A DNA stretch of 64,000 nucleotides from Adenophora triphylla var. japonica (lineage: Eukaryota; Streptophyta; Magnoliopsida; Asterales; Campanulaceae). The translations under genes and the position numbers were made by a program. The notes below the pieces were generated by a model. It searched no databases. It was not told the origin of the DNA and saw nothing but the letters and a program-made list of their open reading frames with translations. Positions 1-10,807 of this stretch are shown one piece after another. How positions within the stretch are numbered: the stretch's first letter is position 1; each line of letters starts with the position of its first letter. The stretch covers positions 1-64,000 of the forward strand of contig JAFEMH010002432.1 of the NCBI GenBank assembly GCA_022495995.1, given 5' to 3'.

Positions 1-2859
1 ACATGGATATCGTGGATACTTTTGGATTCCATGTCCCTATCGTCGAGGAGAGGCTGGGTCAGAGGTTCAAGATGCCATAGCCTCAACTCCTTATTGGAAT
101 TCCAACTCTAACCGGGAAATACAAGGAAGTTCCCAAGAAGGACTTTGGAGAGTTGATGAGCCATATGTGCTTTCTTGTTGGGAAGTCTGTGTGTGGGAAG
201 AATGGAAACCACAACAACTTCACCAGCATTCAATGAATGTACTGCTGTGCAATCTTAAATGAGATTCCCCTCCATTGGCCTAAGATCCTCCTAAGAGAAC
301 TCTCTGCCCACATAGATACTTATCAATCTAAGGTGAGAGGAGTTGATCAAAGATGGAGACCATTTTGTAGGATCTTGACCGTAGTGTTTACAAATTACCA
401 ACATCTGGAGGAAGTCAAACAACTCAACCCTGAATTGCAGGTGGACTGGTCCAATGGGGAAGAAACATTAGGTCTCAATGTTTGCCACATGTTTCGTTTC
501 AAGAATGGGGATGAAAATTACAAACAATTATGGGATGCTGACACCCTCTCCTCAAAAGAATTCTATGTCCAGATGAATCCTGAGACCACAAACAAGGCTA
601 TAGGGAAAGCGGTCGGGCTAGGAAGACAGGAAGCCAGGATGAACTGCCTCTGAAGAAGGCTAAGACCGCACATGTGCCAAAACCACATGCTACCACAAGT
701 GCTGATCCAAGCCAAGTGATGAAAAGGAAGGCCCTTGTTGATGAAGAGGTTGATGTTGATGCTGATGAAGAAGAAGATGCTAGTATCCCTTCTTTGATTG
801 CTAGAGCCAGAGCTGCAAAGGTGGTTCAAGACAAGATAATGACTGATGAAGATATGCTGGAATTTCATAGGGCTGAGATGGCAAGATTTGAAAGGAGAGT
901 TGTTAAGAAGAAAGATGCTCAAGGTAAGCAAACCGCAGCCAAACACTCAACCACGTCTACCTCCCCAACCTCAATAACCCATCCAAACCCAACCTCAATC
1001 ACCCATCCAAACCCAACCTCAATCACCTATCCAATCCCAATCCAAATCCTCTTCTCCCAAACCACAATCCTCCCCCCCAACTGCAAATATCTGAATCGCA
1101 CGTAGATGCTCAGGTTCAGGGGGAGACACCCAAGAAACGGTTTAAAATGATGGCAAAGAAAACCACCAAAAAGGGGCCTCGTCATTTTCTTAGGAGGGTG
1201 ACCAAAAATGTTGAACCTATGGCAGGTGAAAATGCCTCCTATTTTGACAAAGAATCCTCATATTCCTCCTCCCTTCTTCCTGATTCTGATTCTTCTAATC
1301 ATTCCAATTACCAAACCCCCAACTTTCAAATTCCTTTAAGGACTGGTCCCCCAAACCTTCTAAAGGTCAAGCCATATCCACCTCCAACCGCAAGGACCCC
1401 GCTCCTTCCCCTCTCCATTCAAACCGCAATCAAACTCCACCCCACACAAAAACTTCTACACCTCCTTTTTCTGTTCACACTGCTACCCCATCCACTTCAC
1501 CTACAAAATCCCCTCCTCAAACCACAAACCTTCCCACCTCCACAATTCCTCCACCCACACAAACCGCCCTACCAACTCCACCTAACCAAACCGTACCCAC
1601 TCAAACACTTCCCATTCCACCCCCTCCTACCCAACCTCATACAATTCCAATCACCCATATATTCCAAAACCTCAACAACCAACTCCCTCAGACCGTACCC
1701 CCTTCTCAAACCCCTTCATTAACCCAAACCGCTTTCCTACCCCAGACTGAACCTCCAACTATCCCTACTCAACCGCCTCCTCCTTTCTCAAACATTCCCT
1801 CCTCTTCAACCGCCCCTCCTTCTGACTACACCCAAATTATCTCCACTCTTCATCTAATTCAAGGCCAGCTGCTTACCAATCAGGGCCATATGATCAAATT
1901 AACTGCCTCCAACTCATCCCTTGAAGCCTCCAACTGCTCCCTCCAGAACCATGTTGAAACCCAATCTCACCTTCTAGCCACTCAATCCCTTGAACTGGCT
2001 GTTCATAAAACTTCAATGAAAAGTTTGCTTTAAAAGCTTGATGCCATTAAGGGGGAGAGTTCAACAGCAAACATTGCCCAAACCTCAGCTGAAAAATGCT
2101 TTGATGAATTCAGGAAGGACCTAACAAATGGAGTCATCCAAGTCCTAGGTGATGCAGTTTCAAAAGCCTCACTCAAGGAAATGCTGGATCATCTTGCAAA
2201 AGTTTTCTGTGATTCTATAGACAATTCAATTGAAAAACTCAAGATTGAGTTGATGGAAGAGATGAAGAACTCCAGACCGCAGCAAGAATCAGACACTAGG
2301 TCAACTTTGGATTCCATGCAAACTAGCCTCCAATATGAAATGGATATCCTTAAAGAGGAGTTAAAAACGAAGATGAATTTGATGGGAGACAGTCTAACTG
2401 CAAAGTTAGATATTCTAACTGATGAGGTGAATGACAGGCTAGAAAACCTCAAGGAGGGATTCAATAATAAGCTAAGCATGAAAATCCATGAGCTGGATAA
2501 CTCTTTGAGGAGGAGCATATGTGAAATTGAAGCCAATCTTCAAGAAGGTCAGACCGCACATGCAGAAGCTATCCAAGATCATATCCATACCTTTTTCAAT
2601 TAAACTCAACAAAAACTTGGACAAAAATGCTGCTAAAGTTGATGAACTTGTAGAAGAGGTGACAGGAAATTGCAGAGCGGTTGGCTCCAACAACTCAAGA
2701 CTTCAAACCGCAACCAACGCCATCAACATTTTGGAGACCGCTCTACAAAGGACTACTGAAGAAGTAAGAAGGCTAAGGAGAACTCTTAGGGCAGAAAATT
2801 CAGTCTTCAATAGACCGCATGTTGCAGATCATGTCGTGGATGGACCTCCTCAGCAATAG
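1..2859 (+). pseudogene. env-like ORF of SIRE-type copia element A (broken)
   Basis: Reading along + there is an N-terminal globular part (best seen 237-653, with the block HWPKILLRELSAHID). An acidic/lysine stretch follows (about 720-930), then a long Pro/Thr/Ser-rich segment (about 940-1840, spread over frames). The C-terminal part is strongly heptad-like (2181-2603 continuing to 2859), rich in Leu/Glu/Lys and predicted coiled coil. This order matches the post-pol env-like ORF of SIRE-type elements, whose function is unproven. A stop near base 79 and frame changes near 650, 1100, 1720 and 2600 show it is dead. I see no signal peptide because the true start is missing or left of the window. 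Confidence 0.6.
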
Positions 2860-3320
2860 ACCGCATTATCTATAATTTTTTGCTTGAATTTATTTTTGCT
2901 ATGTTGTATTTTGCTTTCCTACCCTTGTAATCTGTAAACTTCAAAGGTAGTAATGAAAAGTGCATCACTGATTGAATTCAAACCTTGTTCATTCAAACTG
3001 CTTGTTTGTAGAACAATGAAACCGCATTGGTTTTAAACCTCATTCAAATATCCTTAACTTAAAAATCATATTTTTGAATTGAAGTTTAAATATTAAGTTT
3101 AAACCGCATACTTAAAATAAAACTCATATTTTTATGTATACACTGAATGCATTTCTATACTTTCAACTTGTAAGTTATTTATCTTTCAATAGTATATAAA
3201 TCTATAACTTAAGCTAGTGTGTGCATTAACTTGGGACATGACTTACTATGTTAATTCTTATGGACATGTTTTTACCAAGGACAATGTTTGTTTTTGTTAT
3301 AGTAGGTAATGGCATCAATC
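2860..3320 (+). other. 3' untranslated part of copia element A
   Basis: AT-rich, no long ORF. It contains two copies of the octamer AAACCGCA (3019, 3101) that also recurs in the adjacent ORF and LTR. Nothing else is recognisable. Confidence 0.5.
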
Positions 3321-3334
3321 AAATAGGGAAAGAT
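3321..3334 (+). other. Decayed polypurine tract of copia element A
   Basis: AAATAGGGAAAGAT directly before the LTR start. In SIRE-type elements the tract is usually a GGGGGAGAT-type run, so this looks like a G-to-A decayed version. It fixes the LTR start at about 3335. Confidence 0.5.
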
Positions 3335-4765
3335 TATTGGGTATACATACTTTAACCCTCCTAGCTTTAGCTTTAATTTGATTGATACCATAACCTCATC
3401 TCTATTTTTTGGACTTTAAGCCCATATGTAATGAAGCTTAGACTTCAATTTTTTAGTATAAGTCCATTTTATAGAATAGGTTTATTTAGGCTTGAAGACT
3501 GGCACAAGACTCATTGGTCATGAGGTTTCAATTCAGAAGGTTTCAAACCGCACGTATGAAACCGCACCAGCAAACCGCTTTGTGGAATTCTTACATTGAA
3601 ACCGCACTTTGAAGTCCAAAGTGAAACCTCGTTGGTGAAATCGCACTGCCTAAACCGCATCCTCACCAAACCGCATCCAATGATTGAAGACTTGAAGTTG
3701 AACCACTTATGACTGTTGGAATCCATGTCAGCAATATTAAAAGTCAACCACAAAATCTTGTCGCGTGACTAACTGTCAGACAAGATCTGCAAGGATTCTA
3801 AAAAGGTGACAGATGTCCTTCATTCCTTAAATACAACTGAGGTCAGATCAGCCTTATCTACATCTTCTGAACAAAGGGACAAAAGTGAATTTGTGGACCA
3901 ATCAGAATGCACCAGTACAGTACTTGCTACAGCTGTTCCCAACGGCTACTTTTTTGGTGCTTGAGTATAAATACCCCCATTCTTCAACACTTGAAGATTG
4001 CTTGAGAAATTGATTTTACAGTGAGTTCATAGAAGATTGAAGCTATTCCCAGAAATATTCAACCCTTTAAATCATCATCTTCTTCCTTCAAGAAAATATC
4101 TCCAGCTCAGAAATTAAGCCTTTATCACCAAGATTTCTTGAGCTCTATATCATACAGATTCAAAGAGCCTTGATTCTTGTTTATCACACACACAGCTCAC
4201 TTGATTAATCACATAGATTAATTCATTTGAGATACACTGGTTATAGTCTAGGATATGATCTTCATAGAATAGATTTTAGATCTAAGTATTGATTCATGTA
4301 CTTTGTAATCTCTCTCATACTCTAATATAAAATCTAGCATTAGAAAATCCAAGACTAACCATCTTGGTAGGGGATGTAAATTATTTACGATTGAACCACT
4401 CCAAATATTGGGTTCTTATATTTCTGTATTTTTACTTAGTGTTCATTACTGATTATTTTGTCCTTATCTGTTTGATCTTCATATAGGTTATCCATTGTTG
4501 TGAATTGTGTTTCTGGTTAATCATTGTCAAAACCTCATTTTACTGTTTGTGAAAACCACACACAAAACCGCACCTCTAAACCGCATTCCAATACTTAAGA
4601 AATTATGCTGTGCATTTTGCAATCCTACTTGCGGTTTTGATTCTCTGCAAGCGGTTTTGTAAGCAAGAGATTTAGTTTTCAAAAAGAGGGCAAAAAATTT
4701 ATAACAGCTATTCACCCCCCCCCTCTAGTTATTTTTCACCCTTATTGCCACATTTGGGACCAACA
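3335..4765 (+). repeat. LTR of SIRE-type copia element A
   Basis: It starts TATTGGG (probably a mutated TGTTGGG) after the polypurine tract and ends GGGACCAACA, so the termini are inverted (TGTTGG/CCAACA) apart from one change. Length is about 1431 bp, in the SIRE range. The right part carries the LTR-like series of a promoter-like AT-rich zone, a GGTAGGGGATGTA block and the C-run followed by CTCTAGTT near 4705-4728. It contains eight AAACCGCA octamers and one TGCGGTTT. Confidence 0.65.
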
Positions 4766-5690
4766 GAATACCTCACCAAGATCTTTCATTTCAAATTTGT
4801 TTGAAAGAAATTTCTTTGTTTCCTTAAAAAGGTCCATATCACTACTAGCAAGCACAATATCATCTACATATAAGATCAAAAATATAAATATAATCACACT
4901 AAACTTATGGTACACACAATCTTCAGCAAGATTCGTTTCAAAACCAAATGAAAGAATAACTTGATTGAATTTTAAGTACCATTGAGGAGAAGCTTGCTTG
5001 AGACCATAAATGAATTTCTTAAGTTTACAAACTAATTGATTAGTTTGATCAAAATCAGTCACCATTTCTGGTTTCTTTATGTAGATGGTTTCCTCAATAT
5101 CTCCATTGAGAAAAGTTGTCTTTACATCAATTTGATGAATCTTAAGGTCATAATGTGCTACAATTGTCATAATGATCCTAAAAGTGTTTTTAGATGATAC
5201 CGGAAAAAATATTTCTTTGTAATCAATACCTTCTTTTTTAGTAAATTCCTTAGCAACAAGACGAGTCTTATATCTTTCCACATTACCCAATGAATCTCTT
5301 TTGTTCTTAAAGACCCATTTACACCCAATAGGTTTCACATTCTTAGGTAATGGAACAATATCCCAAACGTCATTGTCTTTCATGAATTTTAACTCTTCAT
5401 TTATGTCATTGATCCATTTATAAGAATTAGGACTATTAATGGCTTCATGAAAGGTGAGCGATTCATCTCCCAGTAAGTCTAAATGTTCCTCATTCTCGGA
5501 AAGATATACATCATAATCATCCGGTATTGTGCTCCTTCTTACTCTATTGGATCTCCTTAAGGGCACTGGTTCTTCTTGGATTTGTTGAATTTGATGCTCT
5601 TTATCAACATTTTCATGTTATTCAAGATTTATAGGAGATTCTTTATTGTTTTGAATTGTATATTCTTGTTGAATTTCAGGTATAAGTACT
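4766..5690 (-). pseudogene. Ty1/copia pol fragment: integrase-RT linker and reverse transcriptase
   Basis: Minus-strand coding remnant, 274 codons open from 5566 down, extending with one stop to about 5690. Visible copia RT blocks are the LRRSNRVRR linker, GCKWVFKNK, RLVAKEFTKKEGIDY, IHQIDVKTTFLNGDI, YGLKQASPQWY and the catalytic LYVDDIV. The RNase H part is missing: the frame is cut at 4766 by the end of copia element A. The right edge abuts a plus-strand RNase H fragment, so two copies are joined head to head or one copy is inverted. Confidence 0.85.
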
Positions 5691-5693
5691 AAG

Positions 5694-6393
5694 TTTATAG
5701 AAAATATCCTTTATGAATCAGCAGTAGGAAGTTTAATGTATGCACAAGTCTATACTCGTCCATACCTTGCATTTATTGTTGGAATGCTTGGTCGATACCA
5801 AAGCAATCCAGGGAGAGAACATTGGTTTGTAGCCAAAAGAGTGATGAGATACCTACAAAACACTAAGGACTACATACTTACATATTCAAAATCGGATCAT
5901 CTTGAGATTGTTGGTCATTCCGATTCTGATTTTGCTGGATGCCAAGATAGTCGAAAGTCGACGTCTGGTTATATCTTCACATTAGCCGGTGGAGCAGTAT
6001 CTTGGAGGAGTGCCAAGCAAACACTCATAACTTCCTCTACCATGGAAGCCGAGTTTGTTGCTTGTTACGAAGCATACAATCAAGCTATATGGCTGTGCAA
6101 TTTTATTGAAGGACTGCGAATTATCGATAGTATCAAGAGACCACTCAAGATATATTGTGACAATCGGGCAACAGTTTTGTACTATAACAACAATAAGAGT
6201 TAATCTAAATCCAAGCATATAGATATTAAGTTTCTTTTTGTAATAGAAAGAGTACGAAATGAACAAATAGAAAATACAACTTATATGAACAAATTCCATG
6301 CTTGCGGATCCGTTTACTAAAGCGTTATCTCCTTTAGTGTTTCACGAGCATACTGCTAATATGGGTGTAACAACTTTTAATAACATTTAATAA
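5694..6393 (+). pseudogene. Ty1/copia RNase H fragment
   Basis: Plus-strand frame beginning around SAVGSLMYAQV and running through the copia RNase H blocks HSDSDFAGCQDSRKSTSGY, LITSSTMEAEFVA and IYCDNRATV. An in-frame stop at 6201 and a later frame shift (about 6280) interrupt it. The end, ADPFTKAL then HEHTANMGV, is the usual C-terminus of copia pol. It is oriented opposite to the RT fragment on its left. It is likely the 3' end of the copia whose LTR is at 6848-7352. Confidence 0.85.
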
Positions 6394-6494
6394 AGTGGGA
6401 GTTTGTGTTGTACTGTTATTAATTATTTTATATCTTCTAAAGTATTGATCTCATTTGGTTAAATAAGACTAGTTAGGAGAATATATATACATTC

Positions 6495-6596
<102 letters not shown>

Positions 6597-6847
6597 TCAA
6601 TTTTTCCATGATACACATCTACACTTATTTATATCGTTTAGTTGGATATATATATATGATCATTGTGGGTTTTAGTTGCGAATCAATTACAACAACTGCT
6701 CCTTTAATCCTTATATTTGTAGAACTAATGAACGGGATTGTGTTGAATGACAATAAATGTGCAAGTAGGATTGCCATTTACATTATAAATAAGATTATAA
6801 GGGTTAATTAAGTATAGACACATATTCATACAATTCAATTAGGAGAT

Positions 6848-7062
6848 TGTTAGAACATGGATTGCAAAATGTGTATACTTGCTAAATATACATAAACATG
6901 TAAATGTACATGTATAAATCATAAATGTAATGTTATAATATAAGTGTAGAAGATTAATTAATGTGTAGAATTCCTGAGGTGAAAGTTGTCATTTAATGAT
7001 GGACATAATCGTAACTTCACACCATTACATGTGAAAGGGTGTAGTCCCTAAGTGCCTATTAG

Positions 7063-7106
<44 letters not shown>

Positions 7107-7352
7107 CCTTACATCACCCTTTAGATACACACACAAAACATTCATATTCTTTCATACATCCTCCTCACAAATTAATCGAATACCAAGCGAGGGCACTATT
7201 ATTTATAAGAACTTTATCTCCCTATTTTCTTCTTTTCTTCTTCTACAACATCAAGACAATATGGATTCAAAAGGTACGCTTCCGACTCAATCTATTTTCA
7301 AACTTCTTCTAGTTGAGTATTTTGGCATTAAAGGAATGAGAATGTTCCAACA
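6848..7352 (+). repeat. Copia LTR (505 bp)
   Basis: It starts TGTTAGAACAT after the purine-rich AATTAGGAGA and ends ATGTTCCAACA, giving an 11-bp terminal inverted repeat with one mismatch. Inside are an (AT)n tract (7067-7105) and a pyrimidine-rich leader-like stretch. It lies downstream of the plus-strand RNase H fragment and is best read as its 3' LTR. It ends inside a minus-strand copia gag/protease remnant. Confidence 0.55.
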
Positions 7353-7911
7353 CCCCATTCATATGATTTGAGGCCCTGGCCGCGCTATCTAAAATCCAAT
7401 TATAAAGTGACTTACCAGAGAGTTTTTCAGATTTTTCTCCTGCTTGATTCAAAAGTGTTACCATTTTTTGAATTTGTTCTTGTGACAGGCCTTGGATAGT
7501 TGGATGGAACCAGCCCCAACCTCATAATTACCACATGTGACATGCATAACTTGTGGCTTTACCTCCTCGCGAGATGTCGCGGTCTTAGTCTGATCACGAC
7601 CTCGTCCATGGTCCACTTTATTCCTTCCTTTTGGTCCTTTCCACCAAGCGGGGTATCCTACGACTTCAAAACAATTCGCAGCGTTATGTCCGCTGCGATT
7701 GCAATTGAGGCATTTTCGATCTGACCCAACTCGCTGCTTCAGATTTCCTTATCATGCTCCTCTTCCTCGCTGATTGGTCTGGATGGCAAGGGCCACAACG
7801 TCAACTCACTCTTCTTGTCCTCGAACGATCGATCTGTGCCTCTCTTCACGTATGATTAATGCATACGCCTTATTGACAATTGGCAGAGGGTCCATGTTCA
7901 AAACTTGAGAC

Positions 7912-8274
7912 TGTTAGAGATATTATCCCACATTGAAAATTGACAATCCTTGCATATGACATATAAAGATCCTGGGCCACTCCCCTTGACACCAATTGGT
8001 TTTAAGGTGGAACCTCAGACTTTAAGATGGTATCAGAGCAGGTTCTTATACGTGCAGGCCCAACGACCCACGATGTTACTCCACGCCTCCCGATTAGTAA
8101 GTCCACGTTGTAAGCCTTTGGCAAAGCCCGACTACACGTGAGGGGGCGTGTTAGAGATATTATCTCACATTGAGAATTGACAAAACTTGCATATATGACA
8201 TATAAAGATCCTTAACCACTCCCCTTGACACCAATTGTTTTTAAGGTGGAATCTCAGACTTTAAGACTTTAAGA
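7912..8274 (+). mobile_element. TRIM (miniature LTR retrotransposon), copy 1
   Basis: 363 bp. The 5' LTR is 7912-8027 and the 3' LTR 8149-8274, both starting TGTTAGAGATATTAT. A primer binding site TGGTATCAGAGC (initiator Met tRNA type) at 8028 directly follows the 5' LTR, and a purine tract GTGAGGGGGCG precedes the 3' LTR. Flanking 5-mers are GAGAC and GAGAA. The 121-bp internal part encodes nothing. The same family is at 61669-62023 in the other orientation. Confidence 0.85.
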
Positions 8275-8779
8275 GAGAACTCACCATCCCAAACACAACA
8301 TCATCCAACCTCATCAGAAATTGGTGCAAACAACATCATCCAACCCCATCAGAAATTGGTGCAACTTTTATTCTTCCTTCTCCTCCGGAAGGAATTCATG
8401 AGCAGAACCACATGTGCATGTCGGCACCTTAGAATAACTTCTCAGTTCGTCCCACATACCTTTCAGATTTCATCTTGGTGTAGTACGCCATTACAGTCAA
8501 ACCTTGCAGGCCCGATTTTAAGGGCGTGCAAGGAGTCCAATTGTACAGGGTCCATAATTTTATAGGGCCTCATATTTTCCTCAAATCCTAAATCTAACCC
8601 AAAAATGCTAGTACTAAATATATAAATTTAGATGTGATACCATGACAAGTATTGTTGCTGGCTTGGTTGGATAACTTTCATTATTTATATACCTGAGGTA
8701 ATAGGATCGAATCCCCACATGGGTGTTCAACATTTTTTTTCTTTTACTATATATATTGTATTATATATATATATTTAGG

Positions 8780-8815
<36 letters not shown>

Positions 8816-8820
8816 TTGGT

Positions 8821-9946
8821 CTTATAAAAAACGCGTTTTTTCTGGCACTTAGAAAAAACGTGTTTTGTGTTTTCCCGTTTGTGCCAGTGCCAGTTAAACA
8901 AAGTGCCAGTGTGACAAAGTGCCAGTGCATGTGTAACAAAGTGCCAGTGAAAAAAGTGCCAGTACCAGTTTAACAAAGTGCCAGTGTAAAATGGCACTAG
9001 CACTTTGTTAAACTAGCACTGGCGCTTTTTACACGGGCACTTTTATATACATGAACTGGCACTCTTCACACTGGCACTCTGTTACACTAATACTGGCACT
9101 TTATTACACTAACATTTTTGCTGGCTCTCAAAAACATAAGCACTGGCATTCAAAAACACATACACTGGCATTCAAAAACACATGAACTGGCAGTCAAAAA
9201 CACATACACTGGCACTCAAAAATACTGGTAATCATTTTTGCTGGCTCTCAAAAACACAAGCACTGGCATTCAAAAATACATGGACTGGCACTTGAAAACA
9301 CATGGACTGGCACACACCATACCATACACTGGCACACACCATATCATACACTTGCTGATAAACACAAGGAATGAAGACACTCTTGTCTTCTCCAGTTAAC
9401 ATAAGAAATTCATATATTAACAGTGTTTGAAACACGGAAAAGTAATGCCAAGTAATTGCAGCATCAGAGCTCTCTGGATCCTCAACAATCAAGACACTGT
9501 TGTCTTCTCCAGGTAATTTCGGCAAACTTTTTCCCATTTCACCGTGTTTTCCTGCATCAGATTCAATTTTCGATCGTTCGAATTTCTCTAGCTCTATTCA
9601 CCTTTCTCCGTGTTGATTTTTTTTTGAATTGAAATCGAATTTTGTGATTGTAAATGATTATCGAGCAGGAGATTTCCGGTGGCTGAGCGGCGTTGGAGTG
9701 CCGCTTGATTCCTGGAACCAGAAAAGAAGAAATTAGGTGAAATTGAAGGAGGAATTGAGAGTTTGGAAGATGGAGATTGGACTAGGTCGCCATTGGCGAT
9801 TAGAGAGAGAAAGGGAGCGATTAGAGAGAGAAAGGGAGAGAAATCGTCTTTGCGTTTGGAGAGTTTAGAGACAGAGAGTAGTGAGAGATGTGGTGTTCTA
9901 AAAATACGTTTTTTGTTAAGCTCATAAAAAACGCGTTTTTTATAAG
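8821..9946. mobile_element. Terminal-inverted-repeat (fold-back) element around a CGCG palindrome
   Basis: The two ends carry perfect 21-bp inverted copies: CTTAT followed by the palindrome AAAAAACGCGTTTTTT on the left, and the reverse complement at 9926-9946. Similarity continues inward for about another 25 bp (an AAAAAACGT block on both sides). It sits between (TA)n tracts, so no target duplication can be recognised. The left half holds the GTGCCAGT array. The right half (9480-9880) looks like a 5'-UTR-type sequence with GA-rich and pyrimidine-rich patches and may be captured. No transposase ORF. Confidence 0.55.
8881..9345. repeat. Inverted array of GTGCCAGT / ACTGGCAC units
   Basis: The 8-mer GTGCCAGT recurs from 8881 to about 8990, spaced roughly 16-30 bp. 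The reverse complement ACTGGCA recurs from about 9015 to 9325, spaced about 28 bp and separated by CAAAAACACATA-type linkers. The array changes orientation near 8990-9010, making a large imperfect palindrome. Confidence 0.8.
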
Positions 9947-9953
9947 TTTTTGG

Positions 9954-10000
<47 letters not shown>

Positions 10001-10277
10001 CTCCCTCCGTCCCATAACAAGCGACAAACTTTGCCATTTTGGGCGTCCCACTGATAAGTTACACTTCCTAAAATGGAAAAGAATCTTTACTATTTTCTCC
10101 ACTCATTCTCTCTCCTACATTATTATAATACTCACAACACCATTATAATTTACTATTCTCTCCACTCATTCTCTCTCCTACTCAACTATCTACACTCACA
10201 ACACATCAAACTTCTCACTTTTTCCTTAATTCCCGTGCGGAACAATAACTGCGTCGCTTGTTATGGGACGGAGGGAG
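10001..10277. mobile_element. Stowaway-type MITE
   Basis: Termini CTCCCTCCGTCCC and the inverted GGGACGGAGGGAG, flanked by TA (9999-10000, 10278-10279). 277 bp, with repeated CTCCACTCATTCTCTCTCC blocks. Mariner-derived TIR and TA target identify the class. Confidence 0.9.
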
Positions 10278-10315
10278 TATATATATATATATATATTCTT
10301 TTACTATAAATTGTA

Positions 10316-10572
10316 CTCCCTCCGTCCCAGCTCACTTAAGAAAAATTGACATTTTTTGTCAGCTTTGAGTTGCTTTGACCAAAATTTTATAAAAAAATTA
10401 TGATGCTAATAAAGATTTAAAAATTAAAAAAATGATTCACTGTTAAAATACTTTCAATAAAAAAATTCAAATTTTTGTTAAGATTATCAAATTTTCTATA
10501 AAGTTTTAGTCAAAGTTATCAAAAGTTGACAAAAAAAATCAATTTTTCTTAAGTGAGCTGGGACGGAGGGAG
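10316..10572. mobile_element. Stowaway-type MITE, second subfamily
   Basis: TIR CTCCCTCCGTCCCAGCTC and its inverse at the right end, with TA on both sides (10314-10315, 10573-10574). Nearly the whole element is an imperfect palindrome (TTGACTAAAACTTT-type arms). Different subfamily from the neighbour at 10001-10277. Confidence 0.9.
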
Positions 10573-10581
10573 TATTGTATA

Positions 10582-10807
10582 TCTATAGTATAAATCACAC
10601 CTCCACTATCTACGCATTCTATGAAACAGCCCATCTCGTCGAATTTTCCATTTCGCCTCACTAAGTTGTCCCTTTCCCATTTTGCCCTTAAAAAAAAAAC
10701 TTTTTTTTTTAATTTTTTTAAAATTAAAAAAATAAAAAAAAAATAATTTTTTTTTTTTAATTAAAAAAAAAAAAACCACGTGTTCTTGGACACGAGCTTT
10801 TACTAGT
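10582..10807 (+). mobile_element. Possible short non-autonomous Helitron
   Basis: Begins A|TCTATAGTATAAATC and ends with a small hairpin (CGTGT, 6-nt loop, ACACG), eight bases and CTAGT, the Helitron CTRRT end. No coding capacity and a homopurine/homopyrimidine middle. Against it: the base after CTAGT is A, not the expected T, and the hairpin is short. Confidence 0.4.

Larger units (their letters stand above)
1..4765 (+). mobile_element. SIRE-type Ty1/copia element A, 3' part only
   Basis: The window opens inside the element. What is present, in order, is an env-like coding remnant (1-2859), an AT-rich 3' stretch (2860-3320), a decayed polypurine tract (about 3321-3334) and one LTR (3335-4765). 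An extra ORF after pol that ends in a coiled coil, with an LTR ending near a C-run and CTCTAGTT, is characteristic of the SIRE lineage. The gag-pol part and the 5' LTR must lie left of base 1, so the target duplication cannot be tested. The 3' end at 4765 abuts a minus-strand copia RT fragment, so this element probably inserted into that older copia. Confidence 0.75.

Noticed and set aside
7950..8141. 63-codon ORF inside TRIM copy 1 as a gene
   Set aside because: TRIMs are non-coding and the ORF spans the LTR and primer-binding site; the sister copy shows the same by shared sequence.
8881..9345. CRISPR-like array of GTGCCAGT repeats
   Set aside because: Plant nuclear context, very short units, variable spacing, orientation switch and no cas genes; it is part of a fold-back transposon.
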